Assembly: GCF_031157275.1 (NCBI RefSeq)
Contig: NZ_JAVIFW010000001.1
Coordinates: 744,001 to 808,000 of the forward strand
Length of the DNA stretch: 64,000 nt
Origin: Streptomyces sp. LHD-70
GTDB lineage: Bacteria; Actinomycetota; Actinomycetes; Streptomycetales; Streptomycetaceae
Reading direction: 5' to 3'
Shown: positions 19,601 through 29,779 of the stretch, piece by piece
Numbering within the stretch: the stretch's first letter is position 1
Layout of the letters: each line of letters opens with the position of its first letter
Program-made: the position numbers and the translations under genes
The notes under the pieces: model-generated
The model's input: the letters and a program-made list of their open reading frames with translations, nothing else
The model's database searches: none
What the model was told of the DNA's origin: nothing

Positions 19601-20718
19601 CCAGGATCGACGACCTCCCCATCCGCGAAGAGCTCCGCGGCAAGTCCCCGTACGGCGCTCCCCAGTTGGACGTGCCCGTCCGGCTCAACACCAACGAGAA
19701 CCCGTACCCGCTGCCCGAGCCGCTGGTCGAGCGGATCGCCGAGCGGGTGCGCGAGGCCGCCCGCGAGCTGAACCGCTACCCGGACCGGGACGCGGTCGAG
19801 CTGCGCACCGAACTGGCCCGCTACCTCACCCGCACCGGCGGGTACGAGGTCACGGCCGCGCACGTCTGGGCGGCCAACGGCTCCAACGAAGTGCTCCAGC
19901 AGCTGCTTCAGACCTTCGGCGGACCGGGCCGTACGGCGATCGGCTTCGAGCCCTCGTACTCGATGCACTCGCTGATCTCCCGCGGCACCGGCACCGGCTG
20001 GATCTCCGGGCCGCGCAACGACGACTTCACGATCGACACCGAGCTCGCCGAGAAGGCCATCGCCGAGAACCGGCCCGACGTCGTCTTCATCACCTCGCCC
20101 AACAACCCCACGGGCACCGCCGTCCCGGCCGACACCGTCCTCGCGCTCTACGACGCGGCGCAGGCGGCCAAGCCGTCCCTGGTCGTGGTGGACGAGGCGT
20201 ACGTCGAGTTCAGCCACGGGGCCTCGCTGCTCCCGCTGCTCGAAGGTCGGCCGAATCTCGTCGTCTCCCGCACCATGTCCAAGGCCTTCGGCGCGGCCGG
20301 TCTGCGCCTCGGCTACCTCGCCGCCGACCCGGCGGTGGTGGACGCGGTGCAGCTGGTGCGGCTGCCGTACCACCTCTCCGCCGTCACCCAGGCCACCGCG
20401 CTCGCCGCCCTGGAACACACGGACACGCTCCTCGCGTACGTGGACCAGCTCAAGCAGGAGCGCGACCGCCTCGTCCGTGAACTCTGGTCGATGGGGTACG
20501 AAGTCACCGCGTCCGACGCGAACTTCGTGCAGTTCGGCCGCTTCGACGGCGAGGGCGCCGCCCACGACGTCTGGCAGAAGATCCTCGACCGAGGCGTCCT
20601 GGTGCGGGACAACGGCGTGCCCGGCTGGCTGCGGGTCACCGCCGGTACCCCGGAAGAAAACGACGCGTTCCTCGATGCGGTACGCGAACTCAAGAAGGAG
20701 CAGGAGCAGAGCGCATGA
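19597..20718 (+). CDS. hisC: Histidinol-phosphate aminotransferase
   Basis: PLP enzyme converting imidazole-acetol phosphate and glutamate to histidinol phosphate; 373 residues. Fold-type-I features: [15 protein letters not shown] near the N-terminus, [16 protein letters not shown], and the PLP-Lys motif [17 protein letters not shown]. It overlaps hisD and hisB by four bases at each end (GTGA and ATGA), so it is translationally coupled in the his operon. Confidence 0.97.
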   Translation: MTRIDDLPIREELRGKSPYGAPQLDVPVRLNTNENPYPLPEPLVERIAERVREAARELNRYPDRDAVELRTELARYLTRTGGYEVTAAHVWAANGSNEVLQQLLQTFGGPGRTAIGFEPSYSMHSLISRGTGTGWISGPRNDDFTIDTELAEKAIAENRPDVVFITSPNNPTGTAVPADTVLALYDAAQAAKPSLVVVDEAYVEFSHGASLLPLLEGRPNLVVSRTMSKAFGAAGLRLGYLAADPAVVDAVQLVRLPYHLSAVTQATALAALEHTDTLLAYVDQLKQERDRLVRELWSMGYEVTASDANFVQFGRFDGEGAAHDVWQKILDRGVLVRDNGVPGWLRVTAGTPEENDAFLDAVRELKKEQEQSA

Positions 20719-21308
20719 GTCGCGTCGGGCGCGTGGAGCGCACCACCAAGGAGACCTCCGTCCTCGTCGAGATCGACCTGGACGGCACCGGAAAGGTCGA
20801 CGTGTCGACCGGGGTCGGCTTCTACGACCACATGCTCGACCAGCTCGGCCGCCACGGCCTCTTCGACCTCACGGTGAAGACCGAGGGCGACCTGCACATC
20901 GACAGCCACCACACCATCGAGGACACCGCGCTCGCCCTGGGCGCCGCCTTCAAGCAGGCCCTCGGCGACAAGGTCGGCATCTACCGCTTCGGCAACTGCA
21001 CGGTCCCGCTCGACGAGTCCCTCGCCCAGGTGACGGTGGACCTGAGCGGCCGCCCGTACCTCGTGCACACCGAGCCCGAGAACATGGCGCCGATGATCGG
21101 CGAGTACGACACGACGATGACCCGGCACATCTTCGAGTCCTTCGTCGCCCAGGCACAGATCGCGATGCACATCCACGTGCCCTACGGCCGCAACGCGCAC
21201 CACATCGTGGAGTGCCAGTTCAAGGCCCTCGCGCGCGCCCTGCGGTACGCCTCCGAGCGTGACCCGCGCGCCGCCGGAATCCTCCCGTCGACGAAGGGCG
21301 CGCTCTAG
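20715..21308 (+). CDS. hisB: Imidazoleglycerol-phosphate dehydratase
   Basis: Mn-dependent dehydration of imidazoleglycerol phosphate to imidazole-acetol phosphate. It is 197 residues, the monofunctional length, without the phosphatase domain found in enteric HisB. The metal-binding motifs are clear: [27 protein letters not shown] and [15 protein letters not shown]. It starts inside the hisC stop codon region and is followed after two bases by a small membrane-protein gene. Confidence 0.97.
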   Translation: MSRVGRVERTTKETSVLVEIDLDGTGKVDVSTGVGFYDHMLDQLGRHGLFDLTVKTEGDLHIDSHHTIEDTALALGAAFKQALGDKVGIYRFGNCTVPLDESLAQVTVDLSGRPYLVHTEPENMAPMIGEYDTTMTRHIFESFVAQAQIAMHIHVPYGRNAHHIVECQFKALARALRYASERDPRAAGILPSTKGAL

Positions 21309-21310
21309 CC

Positions 21311-21475
21311 ATGAACGGCCTTTCGACCGTCCTCATCGTCGTCGGCCTCTTCCTGCTCGGCGGCGTCTACTCGTTCGTCAAGCAGGGAATGGGCAAGAGC
21401 CTCGTCACGCTCCTCTCGATCGGCGCCGCCATGTGCCTGGTCGCGGGCGTCCTGCGGCTCGACTACTGGAACTGA
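21311..21475 (+). CDS. 54-aa two-span membrane protein inside the his operon
   Basis: Small ORF between hisB and hisH, with gaps of 2 and 1 bases. It reads [21 protein letters not shown], a polar turn FVKQGMGKS, then a second span [20 protein letters not shown] ending DYWN. Two hydrophobic spans with a short basic loop suggest a small inner-membrane protein. The tight fit between two his genes and the absence of other coding use of these bases support it being real. No function is known to me; it is not a step of histidine synthesis. Confidence 0.8.
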   Translation: MNGLSTVLIVVGLFLLGGVYSFVKQGMGKSLVTLLSIGAAMCLVAGVLRLDYWN

Positions 21476-21476
21476 C

Positions 21477-22115
21477 ATGACTGAGAAGAAAGTTGTCGTC
21501 TTCGACTACGGCTTCGGCAACGTCCGCTCCGCCGAGCGGGCCCTCGCCCGCGCCGGGGCCGACGTCGAGATCACCCGTGACTTCGACAAGGCCATGAACG
21601 CCGACGGCCTGCTCGTGCCCGGCGTCGGCGCCTTCTCCGCCTGCATGCAGGGCCTCAAGGAGGCGCGCGGCGACTGGATCGTCGACCGGCGCCTGTCCGG
21701 CGGACGTCCCGTGATGGGCATCTGCGTCGGCATGCAGATCCTCTTCGAGCGGGGCATCGAGCACGGCGTCGAGGCCGAGGGCCTGGACGAGTGGCCCGGC
21801 ACGGTCGGCCCCCTCAAAGCGGACGTCGTCCCGCACATGGGCTGGAACACCGTCGAGGCCCCCGAGGGCTCCGAGCTGTTCAACGGCCTCTCGCCGGACG
21901 AGCGTTACTACTTCGTGCACTCGTACGCCGTCCACGACTGGACCCTTGAGACCGCCAACCCGGCGATGCGCTCCCCGCTCGTCACCTGGTCCACGCACGG
22001 CGAGAAGTTCGTGGCGGCCGTCGAGAACGGCGCGCTGTGGGCGACGCAGTTCCACCCCGAGAAGTCCGGCGACGCCGGAGCGCAGCTGCTGAAGAACTGG
22101 ATCTCCGTACTGTGA
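21477..22115 (+). CDS. hisH: Imidazole glycerol phosphate synthase, glutaminase subunit
   Basis: Class-I glutamine amidotransferase that supplies ammonia to HisF; 212 residues. The nucleophile Cys83 lies in [11 protein letters not shown], and the His-Glu pair in QFHPEKSG near residue 194. The oxyanion segment [10 protein letters not shown] is also present. It works as a heterodimer with HisF encoded three genes downstream. Confidence 0.97.
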   Translation: MTEKKVVVFDYGFGNVRSAERALARAGADVEITRDFDKAMNADGLLVPGVGAFSACMQGLKEARGDWIVDRRLSGGRPVMGICVGMQILFERGIEHGVEAEGLDEWPGTVGPLKADVVPHMGWNTVEAPEGSELFNGLSPDERYYFVHSYAVHDWTLETANPAMRSPLVTWSTHGEKFVAAVENGALWATQFHPEKSGDAGAQLLKNWISVL

Positions 22116-22120
22116 CGACT

Positions 22121-22846
22121 GTGAACAAGCTTGAACTCCTGCCCGCCGTCGACGTCCGCGACGGCCAGGCCGTCCGCCTCGTGCACGGCGAGTCCGGCAC
22201 CGAGACGTCCTACGGCTCCCCGCTGGAGGCGGCCCTCGCCTGGCAGAACTCCGGCGCCGAGTGGCTGCACCTCGTCGACCTGGACGCCGCGTTCGGCACC
22301 GGCGACAACCGCGCCCTGATCTCCGAGGTCGCCGGGGCCATGGACATCAAGGTCGAGCTGTCCGGCGGCATCCGCGACGACGCGTCCCTCGCGGCCGCGC
22401 TCGCCACCGGCTGCACCCGCGTCAACCTCGGCACCGCCGCCCTGGAGACCCCCGAGTGGGTCGCCAAGGTCATCGCCGAGCACGGCGACAAGATCGCGGT
22501 CGGCCTGGACGTGCGCGGCACGACGCTGCGCGGCCGCGGCTGGACCCGTGACGGAGGCGACCTCTACGAGACCCTGGAGCGCCTCAACTCCGAGGGCTGC
22601 GCGCGGTACGTCGTCACCGACATCGCCAAGGACGGCACGCTGCAGGGCCCCAACCTGGAGCTGCTGCGCAATGTCTGCGCCGCGACGGACCGCCCGGTGG
22701 TCGCGTCGGGTGGCGTGTCCTCGCTCGACGACCTGCGTGCCATCGCGGAGCTCGTGCCGCTCGGCGTGGAGGGCTCCATCGTCGGCAAGGCCCTGTACGC
22801 CAAGGCCTTCACCCTGGAAGAGGCCCTGGAGGCCGTGTCCTCATGA
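22121..22846 (+). CDS. priA: PriA: bifunctional HisA/TrpF isomerase
   Basis: A (beta-alpha)8 isomerase, 241 residues, that in Streptomyces and Mycobacterium performs both ProFAR isomerisation (histidine) and phosphoribosylanthranilate isomerisation (tryptophan). N-terminus [20 protein letters not shown] with the first catalytic Asp, [25 protein letters not shown], and [13 protein letters not shown] with the second Asp. The call as PriA rather than HisA rests on close resemblance to known actinobacterial PriA and on the absence of trpF among the trp genes here. GTG 22121 aligns with the known N-terminus; GTG 22112, overlapping hisH, is the alternative. It overlaps ridA by four bases. Confidence 0.94.
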   Translation: MNKLELLPAVDVRDGQAVRLVHGESGTETSYGSPLEAALAWQNSGAEWLHLVDLDAAFGTGDNRALISEVAGAMDIKVELSGGIRDDASLAAALATGCTRVNLGTAALETPEWVAKVIAEHGDKIAVGLDVRGTTLRGRGWTRDGGDLYETLERLNSEGCARYVVTDIAKDGTLQGPNLELLRNVCAATDRPVVASGGVSSLDDLRAIAELVPLGVEGSIVGKALYAKAFTLEEALEAVSS

Positions 22847-23265
22847 GCGACGTACGACGCGTGCAGAGCGGCAGCCCCTGGGAAGAGGCCTTCGGCTTCG
22901 CGCGCGCCGTAGCGGCGGGCGACCGGGTCGTGGTCGGCGGCACCACCTCCTTCAAGGGGATGGTCCTGTACGGCGAGGGCGACCCGTACGAGCAGACGCG
23001 CGTCGCCATCGCCAACGCCCTCGACGCGATCGGGGAGTTCGGCATCGGCGCCGAGTCGGTGGTGCGTACGCGGCTGCTCCTGACCCATGCGCGGGACGTC
23101 GACGAGGCGGGGCGGGCACACCGGGAGGTCTTCGACTCCGTGCGCCCGGTCATGACGATGATGGTCGTCAGCGGCTTCGTCGACCCGCGCATCCTGGTCG
23201 AAGTGGAAATGGAAGCTTTCCTGGGCGGCGCCCGGGACCCGTACGAGGAGCCCGATCAGTCATGA
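22843..23265 (+). CDS. RidA family (YjgF/YER057c/UK114) protein
   Basis: A 140-residue Rid-superfamily protein. RidA proteins hydrolyse reactive enamine/imine intermediates such as 2-aminoacrylate. Visible features are [28 protein letters not shown] and the C-terminal [13 protein letters not shown], where the Arg corresponds to the family's carboxylate-binding Arg. It is wedged between priA and hisF with four-base overlaps on both sides, so it is made together with the HisHF machinery. Whether it protects HisC or another PLP enzyme is inference. Confidence 0.9.
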   Translation: MSDVRRVQSGSPWEEAFGFARAVAAGDRVVVGGTTSFKGMVLYGEGDPYEQTRVAIANALDAIGEFGIGAESVVRTRLLLTHARDVDEAGRAHREVFDSVRPVMTMMVVSGFVDPRILVEVEMEAFLGGARDPYEEPDQS

Positions 23266-24017
23266 CCCTGGCGGTCCGAGTCATCCCCTGCCTGGACGTG
23301 GACAACGGCCGGGTCGTCAAGGGCGTCAACTTCCAGAACCTGCGCGACGCGGGCGACCCCGTCGAGATGGCCAAGGTGTACGACGCCGAGGGCGCCGACG
23401 AGTTGACGTTCCTGGACATCACCGCGTCCTCCGGCAACCGCGAGACGACGTACGACGTGGTCCGCCGCACCGCCGAGCAGGTCTTCATCCCGCTCACCGT
23501 GGGCGGCGGCGTCCGCACCGCCGAGGACGTCGACAAGCTCCTGCGCGCGGGCGCGGACAAGGTCGGCGTGAACACCGCGGCCATCGCCCGCCCCGACCTC
23601 ATCCGCGAGATCGCCGAGCGCTTCGGCCGCCAGGTGCTCGTCCTGTCGGTCGACGCCCGCCGCACGGAATCGGGTTCCTTCGAGGTGACGACGCACGGCG
23701 GCCGCAAGTCCGCCGGCATCGACGCGATCGAATGGGCCCACCGGGCCGCCGAGTTGGGCGCGGGCGAGATCCTGCTCAACTCCATGGACGCGGACGGCAC
23801 GAAGGACGGCTACGACATCGAGATGATCGAGGCCGTACGCAAGCACGTCACGGTCCCCGTCATCGCCTCCGGCGGCGCGGGCCGCCTCGACCACTTCCCG
23901 CCCGCGGTCGCAGCGGGCGCGGACGCGGTCCTCGCGGCGTCGGTCTTCCACTTCGGGGACCTGCGGATCGGCGAGGTCAAGGAGTCCTTGCGGTCGGCGG
24001 GGCATCCGGTTCGGTAG
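23262..24017 (+). CDS. hisF: Imidazole glycerol phosphate synthase, cyclase subunit
   Basis: (beta-alpha)8 synthase, 251 residues, making imidazoleglycerol phosphate and AICAR from PRFAR and the ammonia from HisH. Catalytic Asp residues lie in [15 protein letters not shown] and [18 protein letters not shown] 23262 overlaps the ridA stop and is the last start of the operon chain. Its 3' end is overlapped for 41 bases by the convergent panE-like frame. Confidence 0.97.
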   Translation: MTLAVRVIPCLDVDNGRVVKGVNFQNLRDAGDPVEMAKVYDAEGADELTFLDITASSGNRETTYDVVRRTAEQVFIPLTVGGGVRTAEDVDKLLRAGADKVGVNTAAIARPDLIREIAERFGRQVLVLSVDARRTESGSFEVTTHGGRKSAGIDAIEWAHRAAELGAGEILLNSMDADGTKDGYDIEMIEAVRKHVTVPVIASGGAGRLDHFPPAVAAGADAVLAASVFHFGDLRIGEVKESLRSAGHPVR

Positions 24018-24942
24018 GTCCCCGGCTCCCCGTCCCGGGGCTCTGCCCCGGACCCCGTATCGCGCTGAGGCGCTCGTCCTCAAACGCCGGACGGGCTGAT
24101 GGATAGCCCCTGCGGCGTTTCAGGATCAATTCCAGCCCGTCCGGCGTGTGAGGACGAGCCCGCAGGGCGATGCCGTGCACCACGCGGGGCGCCGGTACGT
24201 CGAGGGGTGCCCCCTGCGCCGCGGCCACCTCGGCGAACTCCCCGATCACGGCCAGCATCCGGTCCCGGTGCACCGTACGCACCTCGCCGACCGGCACCCC
24301 GTACCGCGTCGAGAGCAGCGCCATCGGCAGCAGGAACGACAGCTTGCCCCACAGCATCGCTGTCTCGTCCGCCAACACGTCCACCTGCTGCCCGGCCCCG
24401 CGCAGCACCTCGGCGAACGCCTCCACGCGCGCGTGCGGCGCGGTCGAACTGGCCAGCTCGATCCGGGCGTTGAGCCCGCCGTGCTCGATCACCCCGGGCC
24501 CCACCCGCGTGGACTCGACCCGGATCGTGCCCGGTACGACCTGCTCGGCCGGGTAGCGCCCACGCAACACGTCGACGTGCTCGAAGCCGTTCAGGAGGGG
24601 CACGGCGAGGCCCGCGCCGAGGGCCTCGCGCGGCACCCGCTCCAGCGCCGACCGCAGGCCGGTCTCCTTCGGCGCGACGATCAACGCGTCGACAGGCTCC
24701 CGCAGTTCGGTGTCCGCCTCCACGCGCGCGGTGAAGTCCCCGAACGTGCCGCTGCGCACGGTCACGCCCCGCTCGGCGAGGACGGCGGCGGTCTCCTCGC
24801 GCGCCAGACAGATCACACGGTGCCCGTCCCGGGCGAGCAGCCCGGCGACGAGGCCGCCGACCCCGCCGGGACCGAGCACGGCGATGGTCCAGGGGGTCGA
24901 ATTCGGAGTCGAGGGAGTATGCGAAGCAGGAGTCGTCGTCAT
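23977..24942 (-). CDS. 2-dehydropantoate 2-reductase (PanE/ApbA) family, apparently C-terminally truncated
   Basis: The N-terminal Rossmann domain is intact ([20 protein letters not shown]), and the start of the C-terminal ApbA domain is seen with the catalytic Lys in [15 protein letters not shown]. After about residue 258 the family sequence stops: the expected substrate-binding segment (a Ser/Asp-Lys-Asn type patch about 60 residues from the end) is missing. The frame instead reads through a large intergenic palindrome (24072-24159), a second hairpin, and into the antisense of hisF, giving a Pro/Gly/Arg-rich tail. I infer loss of the 3' part; activity is doubtful. It could also be an intact divergent reductase of an unusual subtype. 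Confidence 0.7.
   Translation of the reverse strand: MTTTPASHTPSTPNSTPWTIAVLGPGGVGGLVAGLLARDGHRVICLAREETAAVLAERGVTVRSGTFGDFTARVEADTELREPVDALIVAPKETGLRSALERVPREALGAGLAVPLLNGFEHVDVLRGRYPAEQVVPGTIRVESTRVGPGVIEHGGLNARIELASSTAPHARVEAFAEVLRGAGQQVDVLADETAMLWGKLSFLLPMALLSTRYGVPVGEVRTVHRDRMLAVIGEFAEVAAAQGAPLDVPAPRVVHGIALRARPHTPDGLELILKRRRGYPSARPAFEDERLSAIRGPGQSPGTGSRGPTEPDAPPTARTP
24072..24159. repeat. Large inverted repeat (27-base arms) at the end of the panE-like gene
   Basis: Arms 24072-24098 and 24133-24159 pair with a single mismatch around a 34-base spacer. The sequence (cgtcctcaa, acgccggacgggctg) belongs to a type of palindrome common between Streptomyces genes; a degenerate relative lies at 32113-32160. 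It may act as the bidirectional terminator for hisF and the panE-like gene. Confidence 0.75.
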
Positions 24943-25094
24943 GGCCGGCAGCTTGGCATGCCTGGACTCCCCGCCAGAACAAGCCAGTTCGCCCCACCGA
25001 ACAACCTTCGGACCCGGCCGAAAGAGAGCGGCGCGCGGGCCGCCGCGCGGGTAGCGTCCGAGCGAGACGAGCCGTACGTCCCCTGAGGAGCGTC

Positions 25095-26306
25095 ATGTCA
25101 TCGGCCCCCGTACTGGATCTCAAGGAACTCGGCCCCGACTTCGTCCGCGACCCCTACCCCGTGTACGCGGCGCTGCGCGCCGAGGGTCCCGTCCACCACG
25201 TACGGACCCCGGAGGGCGAGGAACTGTGGATCGTGGTCGGGCACGAGGCCTGCCGGGCCGCGCTCGTCGACCCGCGGCTCACCCGCGACCTGCGCAAGGT
25301 CGACCCGGCGCTGCACCCCTTCGGGAAGGACGGCGCCGACAGCCCGGCCCTCACCCACATGCTGCTGCGCGACGCCCCCGACCACACCCGGCTGCGGAAG
25401 CTCGTCGCCCGCGAATTCAGCCCACGCCGGATCGCCGCTCTCGCCCCGCGCGTCCAGCGGATCACCGACGCACTCCTCGACGCGATGCTCGCCGACGGTG
25501 CCCGCGGCGCCGACCTGATCGCCGCCCTCGCCTACCCGCTGCCGATGACCGTCATCTGCGAACTCCTCGGCGTCCCCGAAGCCGACCGGGACGCCTTCCG
25601 CGCCTGGTCCAACGAGATGGTCGCGCCCACCGACCAGGAACTGCTGGGCGCCGCCTACCGCAACGTGGTCGACTACCTGCGCGGACTCACCGCCGCCAAA
25701 CGCGAACATCCCGGTGACGACCTGCTCAGCGCGCTGGCCCACACCGTCGACGAAGGCGGCGACCGGCTCTCCGGCGACGAGCTGATCGGCATGGCCGTGC
25801 TGCTGCTCATCGCCGGCCACGAGACCACCGTCAACCTCATCGGCAACGGAGTGCGCGCCCTCTTCGCCCACCCCGACCAGCTGGAGCTCCTGCGCGCAGA
25901 CCCCGACGGGCTGCTCGACGGCGCTGTCGAGGAGATGCTGCGCTACGACGGTCCCGTCGAGACCGCCCTGCCCCGCTGGACGACCGAGCCCGTGCACATC
26001 GGCGACACCGTCGTCCCGGCCGGCGTCTCCGTCCTCGTCGCCCTCGCCGACGCCGACCGCGACCCGGCGCGCTTCGCCGCACCCGACCGCTTCAACATCC
26101 GCCGGGACGCCCGCGGCCACATCGCCTTCGGCCACGGCCTGCACTACTGCCTCGGCGCCCCGCTCGCCCGCCTCGAAGGCCGCATCGCCGTCGGCGCCCT
26201 CCTGGAGCGCTGCCCCGGCCTCACCCTCGACGCGGACGAGGCCGCACTGCCGTGGGTGCCCGGTCTCCTGATGCGCGGCGTACGGACCCTGCCCGTGCGC
26301 TGGTGA
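25095..26306 (+). CDS. Cytochrome P450 (CYP107-like)
   Basis: Soluble bacterial P450 of 403 residues. I-helix AGHETTVN with the acid-alcohol pair, ExxR in EEMLRYDGPVETALPRW, and the heme-binding FGHGLHYCLGAPLARLE with the Cys ligand near residue 350. ATG 25095 has TGAGGAG 6 bases upstream. No ferredoxin or reductase is adjacent and no biosynthetic cluster surrounds it, so the substrate cannot be inferred. The family name CYP107 is an impression from overall similarity only. Confidence 0.93.
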   Translation: MSSAPVLDLKELGPDFVRDPYPVYAALRAEGPVHHVRTPEGEELWIVVGHEACRAALVDPRLTRDLRKVDPALHPFGKDGADSPALTHMLLRDAPDHTRLRKLVAREFSPRRIAALAPRVQRITDALLDAMLADGARGADLIAALAYPLPMTVICELLGVPEADRDAFRAWSNEMVAPTDQELLGAAYRNVVDYLRGLTAAKREHPGDDLLSALAHTVDEGGDRLSGDELIGMAVLLLIAGHETTVNLIGNGVRALFAHPDQLELLRADPDGLLDGAVEEMLRYDGPVETALPRWTTEPVHIGDTVVPAGVSVLVALADADRDPARFAAPDRFNIRRDARGHIAFGHGLHYCLGAPLARLEGRIAVGALLERCPGLTLDADEAALPWVPGLLMRGVRTLPVRW

Positions 26307-26325
26307 GCAGGGGTCCTGCGAGGCC

Positions 26326-26961
26326 TCAGAGCCCCAACTGCTGGGCGCCGTGCAGGAGTTGGATGGCCTCCTTGTCGCCGTCGAGCTCCACGCGCGCGTG
26401 GTCCTGCCGGCCGAAGAGGAACATCGTCAGCTCACCCGGCTCCCCGGTGACCGTCACCACCGGAGTACCGCGGTGCGCCACCGCCGTACGACCGTCCGGG
26501 CGCCGCAGCACCAGACCCGTCGGCGACTGTCTGCCAAGGACCCGGGCCATCTTCTCGAGGCGCGACCACAGCGCGTCCGCGAACACCGGGTCGAGCTCCC
26601 GCGGACTCCAGTCCTCCTGCGCCCGGCGCACATCCTCGGCGTGCACATAGAACTCCACCGCGTTCGCCGCCTCGTCCAGCTGCTTCAGGGCGTACGGCGA
26701 GAACCGCGGCGGGCCCGTGCGGATCAGCTGGATCAGCTCCTCGTACGGCTTCTCCGTGAACTCCGCCATCACCCGCTCCAGGCGGCCGGCCAGGGCCTTG
26801 ACGAGGAGGCCGCCCGCGGCGTCGGCACGCCGCTCGCGCACCACCACATGGGCCGCCAGGTCCCGGGCGGTCCAGCCCTCGCACAGGGTGGGAGCCTCCG
26901 GGCCCGCCGCCTCCAACAGGTCCGCCAGGAGCAGCCGTTCACGCTTGGCATGGGTCGACAT
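26326..26961 (-). CDS. TIGR03085 family (DinB/maleylpyruvate-isomerase-like) protein
   Basis: A 211-residue protein with the actinobacterial N-terminal fold of mycothiol-dependent isomerase-like metal-binding proteins. The signature LCEGWTARDLAAHVVVRE provides the first His, and FYVHAEDVRRAQ a second His in the right spacing. The family is a likely thiol- or metal-dependent enzyme without known substrate. ATG 26961 is the natural start. It converges on the P450 gene, 19 bases apart, and is divergent from hisI. Confidence 0.85.
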   Translation of the reverse strand: MSTHAKRERLLLADLLEAAGPEAPTLCEGWTARDLAAHVVVRERRADAAGGLLVKALAGRLERVMAEFTEKPYEELIQLIRTGPPRFSPYALKQLDEAANAVEFYVHAEDVRRAQEDWSPRELDPVFADALWSRLEKMARVLGRQSPTGLVLRRPDGRTAVAHRGTPVVTVTGEPGELTMFLFGRQDHARVELDGDKEAIQLLHGAQQLGL

Positions 26962-27092
26962 GCTGCAAGGCTAAGCCCGCGCGCCGGACGGCGCCCCCTC
27001 GTTTCCACAGGGGCCGGGCATTCGTATGACTGCGGGGTTCACCCTGTGGACGACCGCGCCGCCCCCTCCGCGTCACCCGGCACAATGGGCCC

Positions 27093-27473
27093 ATGAGCAG
27101 CAACCTCGACCCCGCCATCGCCGCCCGCCTCAAGCGCAGCGCCGACGGTCTCGTGCCCGCGATCGCCCAGCAGTACGACACCGGCGAAGTGCTGATGCTC
27201 GGTTGGATGGACGACGAGGCGCTGCATCGCACGCTCACCACCGGCCGCTGCACCTACTGGTCCCGCAGCCGCGGGGAGTACTGGGTGAAGGGCGACACCT
27301 CCGGCCACTTCCAGCACGTGAAGTCCGTGGCGCTCGACTGCGACGCCGACACCGTCCTCGTCCAGGTCGACCAGGTCGGCGCCGCCTGCCACACCGGCGC
27401 CCGCACCTGCTTCGACGCCGATGTGCTGCCCGTCAGCACGCCGGTGGAACAGCCCGGCACCGCCGGTCAGTAG
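27093..27473 (+). CDS. hisI: Phosphoribosyl-AMP cyclohydrolase
   Basis: Third step of histidine synthesis, opening the adenine ring of PR-AMP. It is 126 residues and monofunctional, without the HisE pyrophosphohydrolase domain. Mg- and Zn-binding segments are [13 protein letters not shown] and CHTGARTCF. It is separated from the main his operon by 3 kb and ends only 11 bases before trpE, so the two are probably cotranscribed. hisE and hisG are not in the window. Confidence 0.96.
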   Translation: MSSNLDPAIAARLKRSADGLVPAIAQQYDTGEVLMLGWMDDEALHRTLTTGRCTYWSRSRGEYWVKGDTSGHFQHVKSVALDCDADTVLVQVDQVGAACHTGARTCFDADVLPVSTPVEQPGTAGQ

Positions 27474-27484
27474 GGTCGGCCGAC

Positions 27485-28999
27485 ATGGATCGCATGGATC
27501 TCGACACCTTCCGCAAGCTCGCCGCCGACCGCCGCGTCATCCCGGTGAGCCGCAAACTCCTGGCCGACGGCGACACCCCGGTCGGCCTGTACCGCAAGCT
27601 CGCCGCCGAGCGCCCCGGCACGTTCCTCCTCGAATCCGCGGAGAACGGCAGATCCTGGTCCCGGTACTCCTTCGTCGGCGTGCGCAGCTCCGCCACCCTC
27701 ACCGAGCGCGACGGCCAGGCGCACTGGCTGGGCGGCGCCCCCGTCGGCGTCCCCACCGAGGGCGACCCGCTGAAGGCCCTGCGCGCCACGGTCGAGGCCC
27801 TGCACACCCCGCGCGACCTGCACGACAACGGCATGCCCCCGTTCACCGGCGGCATGGTCGGCTATCTCGGGTACGACGTCGTGCGCCGCCTGGAGAAGAT
27901 CGGCCCCGGCGAGCGCGACGACCTGAAGCTGCCCGAGCTGACCATGCTCCTCACCAGCGACCTGGCGGTCCTCGACCACTGGGACGGCTCGGTCCTGCTC
28001 ATCGCCAACGCCATCAACCACAACGACCTCGACACCGGCGTCGACGAGGCCTACGCGGACGCGGTCGCCCGCCTCGACGCCATGGAGGCCGACCTCGCCC
28101 GGCCCGTCGCGCAGCACCCCTCCTCGCTGCCGGACGCCGCGCTGCCCGAGTTCACGGCCCTGTGGGGCGGCGTCGAGTACCAGGACGCCGTCGAGGACAT
28201 CAAGGAGCGCATCAGAGCCGGCGAGGCCTTTCAGGTCGTGCCCTCGCAGCGCTTCGAAACCCCTTGTCCGGCAAGCGCGTTGGACGTCTACCGCGTCCTG
28301 CGCGCCACCAACCCCTCGCCGTACATGTACCTCTTCCGGTTCGACGGCTTCGACGTCGTGGGCTCCTCGCCCGAGGCCCTCGTCAAGGTCGAGGACGGCC
28401 GGGCGATGCTGCACCCCATCGCCGGCACCCGGCCGCGCGGCGCCACCCCGCAGCGGGACCAGGCGCTCGCCGAGGAACTCCTCGCCGACCCCAAGGAGCG
28501 CGCCGAGCACCTGATGCTGGTCGACCTGGGGCGCAACGACCTGGGGCGGGTCTGCACCCCCGGCTCCGTCGAGGTCGTCGACTTCATGTCGATCGAGAAG
28601 TACTCACACGTGATGCACATCGTCTCGACGGTCACGGGCCAGGTCGCCGACGGCCACACCGCGTTCGACGTCCTGACGGCCTGCTTCCCCGCGGGCACCC
28701 TCTCCGGCGCCCCCAAGCCCCGCGCGATGCAGATCATCGATGAGCTGGAGCCCTCCCGGCGCGGCCTCTACGGCGGCTGTGTGGGATACCTCGACTTCGC
28801 GGGCGACTCCGACACCGCCATCGCCATCCGTACGGCCCTGCTCCGCGACGGCACGGCGTACGTCCAGGCAGGAGCGGGTGTCGTCGCGGACTCCGACCCG
28901 GTCGCCGAGGACACCGAATGCCGGAACAAGGCGGCGGCGGTGCTGCGCGCGGTGCACAGCGCCAACCGCCTGAGTGATCGCGGAGGCCGTGAGGGATAG
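27485..28999 (+). CDS. trpE: Anthranilate synthase component I
   Basis: Chorismate to anthranilate, using ammonia from a TrpG subunit encoded elsewhere; 504 residues. The Trp-feedback pocket motif LLES is at [19 protein letters not shown]. The catalytic domain shows [32 protein letters not shown] and [14 protein letters not shown] 27485 is taken; ATG 27494 (MDLDTF) is the alternative. No leader peptide or attenuator fits upstream because hisI ends 11 bases away. Its TAG stop overlaps the GTG of the next gene by one base. Confidence 0.97.
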   Translation: MDRMDLDTFRKLAADRRVIPVSRKLLADGDTPVGLYRKLAAERPGTFLLESAENGRSWSRYSFVGVRSSATLTERDGQAHWLGGAPVGVPTEGDPLKALRATVEALHTPRDLHDNGMPPFTGGMVGYLGYDVVRRLEKIGPGERDDLKLPELTMLLTSDLAVLDHWDGSVLLIANAINHNDLDTGVDEAYADAVARLDAMEADLARPVAQHPSSLPDAALPEFTALWGGVEYQDAVEDIKERIRAGEAFQVVPSQRFETPCPASALDVYRVLRATNPSPYMYLFRFDGFDVVGSSPEALVKVEDGRAMLHPIAGTRPRGATPQRDQALAEELLADPKERAEHLMLVDLGRNDLGRVCTPGSVEVVDFMSIEKYSHVMHIVSTVTGQVADGHTAFDVLTACFPAGTLSGAPKPRAMQIIDELEPSRRGLYGGCVGYLDFAGDSDTAIAIRTALLRDGTAYVQAGAGVVADSDPVAEDTECRNKAAAVLRAVHSANRLSDRGGREG

Positions 29000-29637
29000 T
29001 GGAACGCGTGACTTCCGCAGCCGTACCCCAGCCCCGCGCAGAATCCCGGCGGACCAAGGCGCCCGCCGGGAGGCGCAGCCTCGCCGCGGCCCTGCTGCTC
29101 GGCGCGCTCGGCGCAGCGGTCGCCCTGCTCGCCTCCCGGCAGACCTGGGCCGAGGGTGACGCCGCCACGGCGGGCGGTGCCCTGCACCAGGTCGCCAAGG
29201 GCAGCGATGTGACGGGCGTGCCCGCCGCGCTCGCCATAGTGGGCCTCGCCGCACTCGTCGCCGTCTTCGCGGTCCGCCGCACCGGCCGCGTCCTGGTCTC
29301 GGCCCTGCTCGCCCTCAGCGGCGCGGGCACGATCGCGGCGGCCCTGCTCGGCGCGCAGGACTCCGCCGCCCTGGACGAGAAGGCGGCGACGGCCAGCGGC
29401 CAGGCCGGCGCCGCGATCGACGCCGTCCGCTTCACGCCCTGGCCGTTCGTGGCCGCGGCCGGCGGCCTCCTCCTGCTGCTGGCCGGGGTGCTCGCCCTGC
29501 GCTTCGGCGGGAGCTGGCCCGCGATGTCCGGCAAGTACGAGCGGGGCACGGGCCACGGCAAGCCCAGCAGAACCGACCCGGACCGCCCCGAGGACCTGTG
29601 GAAGGCCCTGGACCGCGGCGAGGACCCCACGAACTAG
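28999..29637 (+). CDS. TIGR02234 family trp-region membrane protein
   Basis: A 212-residue membrane protein with about four spans (near 27-45, 73-92, 98-118 and 148-168) and a charged C-terminal tail (RPEDLWKALDRGEDP). It matches the actinobacterial family known only for sitting beside trp genes (TIGR02234). The first GTG overlaps the trpE stop; a second GTG at 29008 is possible. Role unknown; location suggests a link with tryptophan synthesis or transport. Confidence 0.87.
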   Translation: MERVTSAAVPQPRAESRRTKAPAGRRSLAAALLLGALGAAVALLASRQTWAEGDAATAGGALHQVAKGSDVTGVPAALAIVGLAALVAVFAVRRTGRVLVSALLALSGAGTIAAALLGAQDSAALDEKAATASGQAGAAIDAVRFTPWPFVAAAGGLLLLLAGVLALRFGGSWPAMSGKYERGTGHGKPSRTDPDRPEDLWKALDRGEDPTN

Positions 29638-29779
29638 GGCCCGTCTCCCCGATCTCTGCGGATCAGGCCGCACCGGCCGGGTGAGGTACCCCACGGTTCA
29701 GGGGCTGGACGGGAGTAGTGCCGCGGCGGTCCATACAATGGGTCAGAGCGTTCGACTTTCAGCACACGAGGAGCAACTC

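Noticed and set aside
27474..27484. Search for a trp leader peptide or attenuator before trpE
   Set aside because: Only 11 bases separate hisI and trpE; no leader ORF or alternative hairpins fit.
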